Notes: generated from the letters alone by a model not told the origin. A DNA stretch of 14,930 nt from Dehalococcoidia bacterium UBA1332 (GCA_002306745.1 DBSW01000211.1:1-14930), one strand, 5' to 3'. Positions 1 through 7,745 are shown, counted from the first letter of the stretch. Translations and numbers: made by a program.

Positions 1-751
1 GCTCTTTGAGTGCATCGACGTACTGCAATGTCATAGTGTTTGAGTCAACATCCTGAGCAACGCTATGGATCGCCTTCAAAGCGTCTGCGTAACCCTCCGC
101 TCGTAAAACCGCTGCTTGTTGATCACCCTCAGCAGCGAGAATTTCTGCAGCACGATCACCTTCAGCTTTAAGAATCGCAGACTGTTTTTCACCCTCCGCA
201 ACGGTTATAGCTGCCTGTTTCGTACCGTCAGCTTCTAGCACGACGGCGCGACGCACCCTTTCAGCAGACATTTGACGATTCATCGCTTCCTGGATGTCGC
301 GTGGCGGGTCAATCTCACGAATCTCAACGTTAGTTACCTTGATGCCCCAGCGCTCTGTCTCTGAATCTAGACGTGTGCGAATAAGCTCGTTGATCCGATC
401 CCTTTGCGAAAGAACATCATCTAGATCAATATCACCAATCACTGCTCTAAGGGTGGTAGTCGCAAGCCCGACAACTGCGGATGTATAGTCCTCAACTTCC
501 AAAACAGCCTTTCGAGCGTTATCTAGATCCACCCGCAGATAAACAAGAAAATCTACATCTAGCGGGGCGTTATCCTTTGTTATGTTGGTCTGGCGGGGTA
601 TATCCAGCACCGTCACACGCGTGTCAATCTTCTGTATTTGGTGAATAACCGGAATCGCAAAAACTATACCTGGTCCCATCATCCCCTCAAACGTACCTAA
701 CCTAAAACGAGCAAGACGCTCATAATCACGAACAAAATTTATTAATCCCAT
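1..751 (-). CDS. SPFH/Band 7 (stomatin/prohibitin-like) protein, 3' end outside window
   Basis: Partial gene: 250 residues are visible and the reading frame is still open at base 1. The protein matches the slipin/stomatin core, with RLGTFEG and GPGIVFAIPV (residues 18-35), ITKDNAPLDVDFLVYLRV (57-74), LATTTLRAVIG (96-106) and WGIKVTNVEIREID (135-148). From about residue 173 to 225 it runs into a tandem 11-residue pattern built on AEG (AEGEKQSAILK, AEGDRAAEILA, AEGDQQAAVLR). This is the hendecad coiled coil used for SPFH oligomerisation. The ATG at 751 follows GGAG by 6 nt, and an in-frame TAG lies three codons upstream, so the start is firm. The N-terminal membrane segment usual in stomatins is absent. 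The gene follows the nfeD-like gene after 48 nt on the same strand, a classic SPFH/NfeD pair that scaffolds membrane microdomains. Family assignment is secure; the cellular role is inferred. Confidence 0.93.
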   Translation of the reverse strand, partial: MGLINFVRDYERLARFRLGTFEGMMGPGIVFAIPVIHQIQKIDTRVTVLDIPRQTNITKDNAPLDVDFLVYLRVDLDNARKAVLEVEDYTSAVVGLATTTLRAVIGDIDLDDVLSQRDRINELIRTRLDSETERWGIKVTNVEIREIDPPRDIQEAMNRQMSAERVRRAVVLEADGTKQAAITVAEGEKQSAILKAEGDRAAEILAAEGDQQAAVLRAEGYADALKAIHSVAQDVDSNTMTLQYVDALKE

Positions 752-799
752 AACAATCTCCTAACTGTTTTTCCATCTCCTCTCAAGAATCAGATTGGC

Positions 800-2224
800 T
801 TAAATTTCGCTAGCTCCTCCCCTATCAAATTGAACATTTCGCGAAGGCTTCACAGTCAAGTGATTTCCGTCTACCGAAACCACCTCAACTTCAGTCCCGT
901 ATGAAATTTCTGATGAAAAAGTGATGTCAACCTCCCCACTCCAGTATTCACCATTTAGAAGAACCTGCCCCGATGGTGACATTTTGCTCTGGGCAACGCC
1001 GACAGACCCTATTAAATTGTTCAAAGTATTCGGACTTTCATAGAGTATGACTTCTCGCGACCGGCGCAGCTCTAATGCAAGCCACAATACAATACTTCCC
1101 AAACCAACACCTATCGCTGCTAACAGCCATCGATTTACGATCGGCACATCGCCATAAACGATAGGACTTCCAAAAAAACCAACAAGGAATACGCCTCCCA
1201 ATATCAAACAAATTACTGCAGCGACACCAAAATACCCCAAACCTGCAGCTGTAGACTCAAGATAAAAGAGTAAACCAGCAAGAACGATTAATGCCACGCC
1301 TGCCCAAGAAAACGGCATCTGACCAACACCCGCCCAACCTGTAACCAGAAACAACAAGCCAAGCGTACCGGGAACCCAAAGACCTGGATTCCATATTTCA
1401 ACTATCAGACCTAGGCCTCCAATTGAAATTAGCAAAAATGCAATATTTGGATTAGAAATAAAGGATAAAAAACTTTCCAGAACTGTGAAATCAACATTTG
1501 ACGTAATTACGCTTTTCAATTCCAATGAACTAATGTCATCGTTAAGTTGAACTTCAACTCCATCGAGCAACTCAAGTAGTGAGTCGTAGTCGGCTGCAAT
1601 TAGGTCAGCGATGCCTGAATCCAACGCTTCAGTTGATGAATAAGAATCAGCCGAAATCACGGAACTTTCCAATGCGTCAACATTTCTGCCGCGCTGTTCT
1701 GCGATGCTCCGCATAAAGGCTGCTGCATCCTTTGCTGCCTTATCACTCAAGGTCTCAGGCAAATCTTCGCCCATAGCTCCCACGACTGAGGCAGCACCAA
1801 TGTTAGTAGCAGGAGACATTGCCAAAATGTGAGCAGAGGCGCCAATAAAAGTTCCGGCGCTTGCAGCCTGGGCCCCTATAGGAGCAACGTAGACAGCAAC
1901 AGGCACATCTGAGTCCATTATCGATTCAACTATGTCTCTCGTGGCATCTAAAAGACCACCAGGCGTATCCAACACTATTACAGCAAGTTCTGCACCGTTA
2001 TCGGCCGCAAAATCAAGACCGCGATCTATAAATCTAGACGATACCCCGTCGATAGATCCATTAAGAGTAATACGCACAACAAGCTCCGATTCAGGATGTG
2101 ACTGCGCACTAACCTGATGAGCAGTGATGCCGTATGCAAGACCCCAAAGACCAAACAGCAACAAGACCGTTGCAGTTAACATTCGGCAGAGGTTAGTCCA
2201 AGTTTTGTTCGAGAGGTTAAGCAT
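800..2224 (-). CDS. NfeD-type membrane-bound ClpP-class serine protease
   Basis: The 474-residue protein has the long NfeD architecture. A signal or anchor helix lies at about residues 15-40. A periplasmic ClpP-class protease domain follows (about 47-215), then four to five membrane helices (about 255-385), then a C-terminal OB-fold NfeD domain (about 395-465, beginning near LIGSVGVAQ). The Ser-Lys dyad of the Pyrococcus PH1510 type appears intact. The nucleophile is Ser122 in AASAGT, and the base is probably Lys162 in SDKAAKDAAAF; Lys165 is a less likely alternative. The oxyanion motif DTPGG is at 86-90. Known members cleave hydrophobic stretches of stomatin-like partners, and the SPFH gene lies immediately downstream. 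The ATG at 2224 has GGAG 7 nt upstream. The gene is divergent from ESF1 across a 151-nt intergenic region. Confidence 0.93.
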   Translation of the reverse strand: MLNLSNKTWTNLCRMLTATVLLLFGLWGLAYGITAHQVSAQSHPESELVVRITLNGSIDGVSSRFIDRGLDFAADNGAELAVIVLDTPGGLLDATRDIVESIMDSDVPVAVYVAPIGAQAASAGTFIGASAHILAMSPATNIGAASVVGAMGEDLPETLSDKAAKDAAAFMRSIAEQRGRNVDALESSVISADSYSSTEALDSGIADLIAADYDSLLELLDGVEVQLNDDISSLELKSVITSNVDFTVLESFLSFISNPNIAFLLISIGGLGLIVEIWNPGLWVPGTLGLLFLVTGWAGVGQMPFSWAGVALIVLAGLLFYLESTAAGLGYFGVAAVICLILGGVFLVGFFGSPIVYGDVPIVNRWLLAAIGVGLGSIVLWLALELRRSREVILYESPNTLNNLIGSVGVAQSKMSPSGQVLLNGEYWSGEVDITFSSEISYGTEVEVVSVDGNHLTVKPSRNVQFDRGGASEI

Positions 2225-2278
2225 ACTTCAACTCCGTAGGCGCATATTACCCAAAACTTGTCAGATATGAGTTGACGA

Positions 2279-2297
2279 TTTGGCTAAAAGTGCCAAA
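2279..2297. promoter_or_regulatory. Inverted repeat TTTGGC-N7-GCCAAA between divergent genes
   Basis: A perfect 6-bp dyad with a 7-nt spacer sits in the 151-nt gap between the divergent nfeD-like gene and ESF1, 78 nt before the ESF1 start. Its size and symmetry fit a dimeric repressor or activator site. No regulator is encoded in the window and no second copy was seen, so operator function is inference. I found no convincing sigma-70 promoter for either gene in this gap. Confidence 0.3.
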
Positions 2298-2375
2298 ATA
2301 CGACGAGAGATAACAATATGTAGAACTTGAACATACCCAAATGCAGTTAAACGCGATAACACTTACGACCAAACT

Positions 2376-3515
2376 ATGAAAATCACTGATATCAAAACCT
2401 TCCACGCAAACGATGGTCGTAGGAACAACATTTTCCTAGAGGTAGAGACCGACGAAGGAATCACAGGGCTTGGAGAAGCATATTCCATCGGTCCAGATCG
2501 ATCAGTCATCGAAATGATCTCTGAAATGAAGCCATGGTTTATAGGTCAAGATCACGATCGAATCGAATGGCTAATTCGCCGAGTAAAGAACACACTGCGT
2601 TTTCCTCTAGGTCAAGTTGGCTGGTCAGCAATCTCAGCAATCGATATAGCATTATGGGACATTGCGGGAAAAGCAGCCGGTGTGCCTGTATATAAACTGC
2701 TAGGTGGTAAAACTCGTGACAGAGTGCGCGTGTATCACGGGATCTATGGTGATTCACCGGAAGCAGTCGGCGAGAATGCCTTGGAACTAATGGAAGAGGG
2801 CTATACAGCGTTCAAAACTAGCCCCCTACCATCTAACTGGAGAGAAATACCTTGGCGACAGGCATTGAGAGAGGCAGATACACGTATGTCTGCTATCCGG
2901 GATGCAATCGGAGAAAGTCCCGATTTAGCGGTTGATGTTCATGTTGCTATCAGAGAAACAGCGCTTTCTCTTGAACTAGCGAGGACTATAACGCCATATA
3001 GATTGATGTTTATAGAGGAGCCTGCTCGCGCAGAATTTGTGAATTCGAGCGCTGAATTGCGAAAAGAGTTCCGGGTGGCACTGGCAACTGGCGAAAACCT
3101 GTATGGAGTACACAGATTCACTGAACTCTTAAACGCTGATGGAGTCGATATTATCCAACCAGATATGCTGTGTTGTGGCGGTCTTCTCGAAGCAAAGAAA
3201 ATTGCTGCGATTGCCGAGGCACACTATGTCACTGTTGCACCACATAATCCGCTTGGCCTCATATCTACTGCAGCTGGTGTTCACCATGCAGCTTCTATAA
3301 ACAACTTCGCGATCCTCGAATGGCACGGCGATCACAAGAAACCTAAATCCAAGTTCATTAACGAGTCATGGGTGCCTGTAAACGGTCATTTTGAGCTACC
3401 TACCAAACCAGGTATCGGTATGACACTAAACCATGAAGCTATCACTGCCAATCCGCCTGCACACTGGGATCGTGGGTTCGCAACTTATTCGGACGGCTCT
3501 CCAGGTTTTCTCTAA
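2376..3515 (+). CDS. Enolase-superfamily acid-sugar dehydratase, galactonate-dehydratase-like (ESF1)
   Basis: The 379-residue protein is close to the length of E. coli D-galactonate dehydratase and begins with the same MKIT N-terminus of the capping domain. Predicted metal ligands are Asp187, Glu214 (FIEEP) and Glu240 (ATGEN). Predicted catalytic residues are His189 (D187-V-H189, as in the D-F-H of GalD), the dyad Asp263 (QPD) with His290 (APHNPLG), and Glu315 (ILEWHG). On the second barrel strand Lys147 is followed by T-S, so the second Lys of the mandelate racemase KxK is absent. This pattern predicts dehydration of a sugar acid or other alpha-hydroxy acid to a 2-keto-3-deoxy acid; the substrate cannot be read from sequence. 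The gene is probably cotranscribed with ESF2, 46 nt downstream. No Shine-Dalgarno is visible before the ATG. Confidence 0.9.
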   Translation: MKITDIKTFHANDGRRNNIFLEVETDEGITGLGEAYSIGPDRSVIEMISEMKPWFIGQDHDRIEWLIRRVKNTLRFPLGQVGWSAISAIDIALWDIAGKAAGVPVYKLLGGKTRDRVRVYHGIYGDSPEAVGENALELMEEGYTAFKTSPLPSNWREIPWRQALREADTRMSAIRDAIGESPDLAVDVHVAIRETALSLELARTITPYRLMFIEEPARAEFVNSSAELRKEFRVALATGENLYGVHRFTELLNADGVDIIQPDMLCCGGLLEAKKIAAIAEAHYVTVAPHNPLGLISTAAGVHHAASINNFAILEWHGDHKKPKSKFINESWVPVNGHFELPTKPGIGMTLNHEAITANPPAHWDRGFATYSDGSPGFL

Positions 3516-3525
3516 ATAGCCGTCC
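3491..3525 (+). terminator. Stem-loop spanning the ESF1 stop codon
   Basis: GGACGGCT (3491-3498) and AGCCGTCC (3518-3525) form a perfect, GC-rich 8-bp inverted repeat. The 19-nt loop contains the TAA of ESF1. No T-run follows, so this is not a canonical intrinsic terminator. It could be an RNA processing or stability stem, or a partial attenuator within the ESF1-ESF2 transcript. The repeat is seen directly; the role is inferred. Confidence 0.4.
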
Positions 3526-3561
3526 CACTGATAAATTCATCACAAACAAATCAAATACATC

Positions 3562-4704
3562 ATGAAAATCACCAAAATCGAAACTCTAATCGGAACGGAT
3601 ACCAGTCATGGAAATCTAGTCTACGTTCGAACTCACACGGATGCCGGCATTTACGGCATTGGAGAGGTATATCACGTAGGTCCTGACATGGCATCCCATT
3701 ACTGGGTTGACTACTTCAGTGAACAACTCATCGGGCAAGATCCGACCGAGATTGAGCGAAACTGGGCACTTTGTTACCAAGGGGCCAGATTTCCGATAGG
3801 GTCTTCCGGTTTAGCAGCACTTTCAGCGATTGATGTATCCCTATGGGACATCACCGGAAAACTACTTGAAAAACCAATTCACGAATTATTTGGAGGACGA
3901 GTCAGGGATCGAATTAGAGCATATTGGGATATACATGGAGATACACCCAAAGAACTCGCGGAAGATGCTCGTAAATTCGTTGATCAAGGTTACACCGCTC
4001 TAAAAGCAAGCCCGCTATCACCTAACTGGCGAGATATGCGATGGAATGACGCCCTTACTGACTCTGCAGCTAGATTCAAAGCAATTCGGCAAGCAGTTGG
4101 AGATGACATAGACGTTGGATTTGATGCGCACGCCGCTATATTTGAGCCAATCAGAGTACTTGAAATTTCCGAAGCTCTCATGGAATTCAATCCATGGTTT
4201 ATTGAAGAGCCGCTTCGGATGGAAAACCGTTATGAAATGGGGCGACTACGACAAAAGATGAACTGTGCCCTCGCTACAGGTGAATGCCTCTACACAAAAT
4301 TCGAAATGTGGGACCTGATTAGAGAAGGAGGCGTCGACATCTTGCAACCAGAAGTGTGCATAGTGGGCGGCCTAACTGAAATGCGTAAAATTGCGTTTCT
4401 CGCGGAAGCACACGACCTAGTAATTGCCCCACACAACCCAATGGGCCCTCTGGCAACGGTAGCCAACTTACATTTCGATGCAGCTACATCCAATTTTCTA
4501 GTGCAAGAATCTCGAACGATGACGCCATTTGAAATCGCTTCAGTTACAAATGTTATACGGCCTATTGACGGATACTACCCAATACCCGAAGAACCTGGAC
4601 TGGGAATAGATCTTGTAGAAGAAGAATTCACCACCCGACCATACTCAAAATCGTGGCACCGGGGGGACCGAGTTAATCCAGACCACTCAATTGCGTACAT
4701 TTAG
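3562..4704 (+). CDS. Enolase-superfamily dehydratase-like protein, second paralogue (ESF2)
   Basis: The 380-residue protein is visibly the closest of the four to ESF1. The two share RDR-R-Y-IHGD-type cap/barrel sequence, a SPL-NWR segment after strand 2, and a C-terminal WxRG. Metal ligands are Asp188, Glu215 (FIEEP) and Glu241 (ATGEC). His190 (D188-A-H190), His291 (APHNPMG) and Glu316 are in place. The residue that should be the Asp partner of the base His is Glu264 (LQPEVC), where ESF1 and GalD have QPD. Lys148 is kept but is followed by A-S. I predict the same class of chemistry on a different acid, with reduced confidence because of the Asp-to-Glu change. It starts with ATG and has no Shine-Dalgarno. 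Its stop lies 34 nt from the convergent SDR stop. Tandem duplication with ESF1 followed by divergence is the simplest origin. Confidence 0.9.
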   Translation: MKITKIETLIGTDTSHGNLVYVRTHTDAGIYGIGEVYHVGPDMASHYWVDYFSEQLIGQDPTEIERNWALCYQGARFPIGSSGLAALSAIDVSLWDITGKLLEKPIHELFGGRVRDRIRAYWDIHGDTPKELAEDARKFVDQGYTALKASPLSPNWRDMRWNDALTDSAARFKAIRQAVGDDIDVGFDAHAAIFEPIRVLEISEALMEFNPWFIEEPLRMENRYEMGRLRQKMNCALATGECLYTKFEMWDLIREGGVDILQPEVCIVGGLTEMRKIAFLAEAHDLVIAPHNPMGPLATVANLHFDAATSNFLVQESRTMTPFEIASVTNVIRPIDGYYPIPEEPGLGIDLVEEEFTTRPYSKSWHRGDRVNPDHSIAYI

Positions 4705-4738
4705 GACGCACTGTAGAAATCTAAGTGGAATTTAACGC

Positions 4739-5554
4739 TTAATTTGAACCATCAGATCCCACGGTATCAGCCCATGCGCCCATCGCCATAAGACCACCAT
4801 CAACGTTGAAGTAAGACCCTGTTATGAATGATGCCTTGTCACTTGCAAGGAATAAAACCATGTTGGCTATGTCTTCTGGCTGACCAATCCGACCCAACGG
4901 ATGTGCTTGGGCGGTAGAAATAAGTTCATCCTCTAGGTTTCCACCGGTCCCTTCAATGGCATTTCGAACCATAGGTGTGTCTATTGCACCCGGATTCACA
5001 CAGACAACTCTTATATTGTCAGCAGCAAAATCAAGTGACATCTGCCGCATAAGTGATAGGTCTCCTCCCTTAGAAGCGGCATAAGCAGATACTCCACCCA
5101 TAGATTGCAGTCCTTGAACACTTGCTGAAGAAATAATCACCCCTCCACCAACTCTTCGCATGTGAGGCACAGAAAATTTGGCCATCCAATATCGACTCTT
5201 AAGATTGACATTAATGATCTTGTCCCACATTTCTTCGGGAAGATCTACGGCATCAACGTAAGAATCTGGTGGTTGTATACCAACGTTATTAAAAACTATG
5301 TCCACCCCGCCATAAGCATTGACAGCGGCATCGACAGTTGAAATGCAACCATTTCTAGTACCAGCATCTGCATGCACAAACTGTGCGACACCACCCTTGG
5401 ACTCGATAGAAGCGACAATTTCTTTACCAGCATCCTCGCTCCAATCTAATATCGTCACATTTGCGCCTTCTACGGCAAAAGCTTCCGATGTAGCTCCACC
5501 AATGCCAAGTGCACCACCAGTAACGATCACTGATTTTCCTTCGAATTCTGCCAT
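4739..5554 (-). CDS. Short-chain dehydrogenase/reductase (SDR, classical, probably NAD-dependent)
   Basis: The 271-residue classical SDR is of normal length. The Rossmann motif TGGALGIG lies at residues 12-19. Asp37 at the end of strand 2 (ILDWS) favours NAD over NADP. NNVG is at 89-92 and the Asn of NVNL at 117. The catalytic triad is Ser145, Tyr158 and Lys162 (YAASK). The substrate-loop NPGAIDTPM segment and the C-terminal NVDGG are present. I start it at the ATG at 5554 because the conserved fold begins there and GGAG lies 7 nt upstream; extending to 5620 would only add 22 atypical residues. Family members oxidise secondary alcohols, for example sugars, sugar acids and hydroxy acids. Its place beside ESF1/ESF2 suggests a redox step on the same substrates, which is inference. 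Confidence 0.9.
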   Translation of the reverse strand: MAEFEGKSVIVTGGALGIGGATSEAFAVEGANVTILDWSEDAGKEIVASIESKGGVAQFVHADAGTRNGCISTVDAAVNAYGGVDIVFNNVGIQPPDSYVDAVDLPEEMWDKIINVNLKSRYWMAKFSVPHMRRVGGGVIISSASVQGLQSMGGVSAYAASKGGDLSLMRQMSLDFAADNIRVVCVNPGAIDTPMVRNAIEGTGGNLEDELISTAQAHPLGRIGQPEDIANMVLFLASDKASFITGSYFNVDGGLMAMGAWADTVGSDGSN

Positions 5555-5561
5555 TTGATAA

Positions 5562-5565
5562 CTCC
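5562..5565 (-). promoter_or_regulatory. Shine-Dalgarno fixing the SDR start
   Basis: GGAG on the minus strand lies 7 nt before the ATG at 5554-5552. It decides in favour of the 271-residue SDR over a longer frame. The divergent gap from here to 5763 is AT-rich. It contains TTGACT (minus strand, 5628-5623) with a poor TATTGT 19 nt later, which is too weak to call a promoter. Confidence 0.7.
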
Positions 5566-5763
5566 ACAAACCTTGATCGGAAACCAAAAAAAATATCACA
5601 ATACCCGACAAATCTCTCACCGAGTCAATTTATACCGAATTTTCTGGAAAAAAGCTTAAACTAGAAGCTAAATTGACGATTTAACCATGCGGAAAATTCA
5701 ATCAGCACACCAAAATGTCTAGTATCCAAACTTAGATAGACCTGAACTGTAGAAAAAGAATAT

Positions 5764-6315
5764 ATGAACAAACTACGGTCACGGCTTTTGTTAACTGGTT
5801 TATTAGTAATCGCTACGTTAGTGATAACGATTAATTGCAGGTTTGAGGAGAACGAATACAGAAAAGGTGATTTTGATTTATATCTATACACTGGCTCTGA
5901 AGAAATAGGCGCTGAAGTTATGAATTTCGAGGACTTCATCGCCAATGAATATCGCCCTGTAGTGCTCAACTTTTGGGCCGGAGCCTGTCCACCATGCCGC
6001 GCCGAGATGCCGATACTTGAAAACGCATGGCGAGAATACAGTGACGAAGTCATGTTCATTGGTGTTGATATAGGTCCATATGTCGGGTTAGGCAACTATT
6101 TCCAAGGCAAAGCTCTAGTAAACGAATTTGGAATAACTTACGTTACAGGGAATACTGGCAATAGGCAGGTCGTGACCGATTGGCAATTAGCAAGCATGCC
6201 TTCCACTTTTTTCATTGAGCCTAACGGTCATATACATAACTTCGTGATAGGAAGTATCTCAAGCACTCGTCTTTCAAAGAAAATCCAAGAGCTCATCATC
6301 ACGAGTAATGAATGA
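5764..6315 (+). CDS. Membrane-anchored TlpA/ResA-like thioredoxin-fold protein
   Basis: The 183-residue protein has an N-terminal hydrophobic segment (about residues 8-24) after a basic start, then a thioredoxin fold. VVLNFWAGA leads into Cys75-Pro-Pro-Cys78, followed by EMPILENAW. The cis-Pro is Pro146 in ASMPSTFFIE, and the last strand is GHIHNFVIGSI. CPPC is common in extracytoplasmic TlpA/ResA proteins that reduce cysteines of apocytochromes or other exported proteins. The Trp usually just before the first Cys (WCPPC) is Ala74 here. Cys25 follows the hydrophobic segment, but TINC is a poor lipobox, so a helix anchor is more likely than lipidation. It is divergent from the SDR and 77 nt before the MFS gene. 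It starts with ATG and has no clear Shine-Dalgarno. A specific partner cannot be named. Confidence 0.85.
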   Translation: MNKLRSRLLLTGLLVIATLVITINCRFEENEYRKGDFDLYLYTGSEEIGAEVMNFEDFIANEYRPVVLNFWAGACPPCRAEMPILENAWREYSDEVMFIGVDIGPYVGLGNYFQGKALVNEFGITYVTGNTGNRQVVTDWQLASMPSTFFIEPNGHIHNFVIGSISSTRLSKKIQELIITSNE

Positions 6316-6337
6316 TGATCAAGTGTGATTTTGTAAT

Positions 6338-6356
6338 ACTGTTACAGTGCTAATAT
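6338..6356 (+). promoter_or_regulatory. Possible extended -10 promoter with overlapping dyad, upstream of the MFS-ESF3 unit
   Basis: TG-C-TAATAT (6348-6356) resembles an extended -10 element (TGnTATAAT), 36 nt before the MFS start codon. It abuts the 11-nt symmetrical sequence ACTGTTACAGT (6338-6348), which could be an operator half-turn from the promoter. No good -35 is present, as is tolerated for extended -10 promoters. Function is inferred from position and sequence only. Confidence 0.3.
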
Positions 6357-6392
6357 TCCAGAACCAACAAAATCATCAACTAGAAACCGACG

Positions 6393-7745
6393 TTGCAATC
6401 TAACAAACAAGACCCGGCATCCCTCTCAGAAAACAGCCCAAGCTTAAATAAGGTCGGTGCGGCTATCAAACCTTGGTCATCACTGGCTTTCCGCGATTAC
6501 ACACTCTTATGGTTGTCCGGCATGGGGATGTTGGTGGCGATGCAATTGAGACTGTTCAGCAGCACCCAATGGCTGTACGAGGAAACAGGTTCTGAACTAC
6601 AGCTAGGTCTTTTGGGCGCAGTTCAGTTCCTTCAAATGCCTGTTGTGGTTTATGGCGGGTTACTTGCTGACATCGTCAACCGCAAGAAATTAATGGTATT
6701 CACACAAAGCGTATCGTTTATTTCTTTACTTTTGCTGACCCTAGCATCGCTTAACCAAGTGCTATCTCCATGGATGATATTCGCCGTTACGGGAATCACT
6801 GGAATAGTGAACATGTTAGGCAATTCCGCACGTCCTGCAATGCTGCCCAGAGTAATTCCGCGATCACATGTGACCAATGGTGTTACTTTTCAAACAGCAT
6901 CTTTCCAGGTTGGTCAGATCGCAGCACCATTATTATTCGGGATACTCTTCACACAGTTTGGGGTAACCACAACATTCCTAGTAGGAACCATTTTCGCGGG
7001 AGTAAGCATGATCACACCTGCTCTTATTCGAGCAAGTGGTGCTCCTGACCCGGATACAGTTGTAAAGAGTAAGGTTGCGGCCATCGTTGAAGGCGCTACA
7101 TTTGTTCGCAAGCATCCTATACTCCCTGGTCTGTTTTTACTTGATATCGGTGTAACGGTTGTAAGCTTCTACCGAATGTTATTCCCGCTATTTGCAAGCG
7201 GACTTTACGGGATGGGTGCCGAAGGTACAGCAATACTCGGCTCAGCAAACGCGCTTGGAGGCGTTGGAGGATCCATGTTGGTCTTCTTTACCGAACGCGT
7301 CCGCCAAAAGGGTGTCATTGTTCTCACAGCAACCTTAATGTATGCAGTAGGACTAGTTGCATTTGGACTAACCCCTATCTTCTGGGTCGGTGTTGTAATA
7401 GTTGCTTTTCTTGGTGCCACAGATTCCGTAGGTATGACTATGCGCCAAGCGATCGTGCAACTGACTACACCAGACCGCCTAATCGGGCGAGCATCCAGTG
7501 CCCACTCCTTCGCTGCCATGAGTGCAAACAACATCGGGCAAATGGAAGTTGCTTTCGTATCTGCTGCTATCGGTGCGGGCGCTACCATGGTTGTTGGCGG
7601 ATTTATAGGAATTGGCGTGGTTGCAATTATATGGATAGCGATTCCTGGAGTGCGGCGTTATAAATACAGAGAAGCTCCATCTGGTGGTGCAGTCAATCAT
7701 GAGGACACTCCAGAAATCCAACACGACTTAAGAGAACTCAAATGA
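6393..7745 (+). CDS. Major facilitator superfamily transporter
   Basis: The 450-residue protein has about 12 hydrophobic segments. A clear MFS motif A, GGLLADIVNRKK, lies at residues 88-99 between helices 2 and 3. The N-terminal FRDYTLLWLSG start resembles the EntS/DHA3-like branch of the family. A second-half counterpart (FFTERVRQKG) is also present. The start is set at TTG 6393 because an in-frame TAG lies three codons upstream, and the first ATG (residue 44) would cut helix 1. No Shine-Dalgarno is evident. The stop codon overlaps the ATG of ESF3 (ATGA, 7742-7745), implying translational coupling. By that context it may import the acid processed by ESF3, although this branch contains many exporters, so the direction is not settled. 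Substrate unknown. Confidence 0.88.
   Translation: MQSNKQDPASLSENSPSLNKVGAAIKPWSSLAFRDYTLLWLSGMGMLVAMQLRLFSSTQWLYEETGSELQLGLLGAVQFLQMPVVVYGGLLADIVNRKKLMVFTQSVSFISLLLLTLASLNQVLSPWMIFAVTGITGIVNMLGNSARPAMLPRVIPRSHVTNGVTFQTASFQVGQIAAPLLFGILFTQFGVTTTFLVGTIFAGVSMITPALIRASGAPDPDTVVKSKVAAIVEGATFVRKHPILPGLFLLDIGVTVVSFYRMLFPLFASGLYGMGAEGTAILGSANALGGVGGSMLVFFTERVRQKGVIVLTATLMYAVGLVAFGLTPIFWVGVVIVAFLGATDSVGMTMRQAIVQLTTPDRLIGRASSAHSFAAMSANNIGQMEVAFVSAAIGAGATMVVGGFIGIGVVAIIWIAIPGVRRYKYREAPSGGAVNHEDTPEIQHDLRELK

Noticed and set aside
2272..2300. TTGACG with AAAATA 17 nt later as an ESF1 promoter
   Set aside because: The -10 match is too poor; the same TTGACGATTT also occurs at 5673 without a usable -10.
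5555..5620. N-terminal extension of the SDR by 22 residues
   Set aside because: The conserved fold starts at the ATG at 5554, which has its own GGAG; the extension is atypical for the family.
5653..5669. AGCTT-N7-AAGCT dyad upstream of the TlpA-like gene
   Set aside because: Only 5 bp; similar short dyads (for example AGCTT-N8-AAGCT at 12618-12635) occur by chance.
5661..6095. 144-codon minus-strand frame
   Set aside because: It lies opposite the TlpA-like gene, which has clear family motifs; the antisense translation shows none.
6770..7048. 92-codon plus-strand frame inside the MFS gene
   Set aside because: Out-of-frame shadow within a strongly recognisable transporter; low-complexity, non-family sequence.
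7205..7588. 127-codon minus-strand frame
   Set aside because: Antisense shadow of the MFS gene with no motif or ribosome site.
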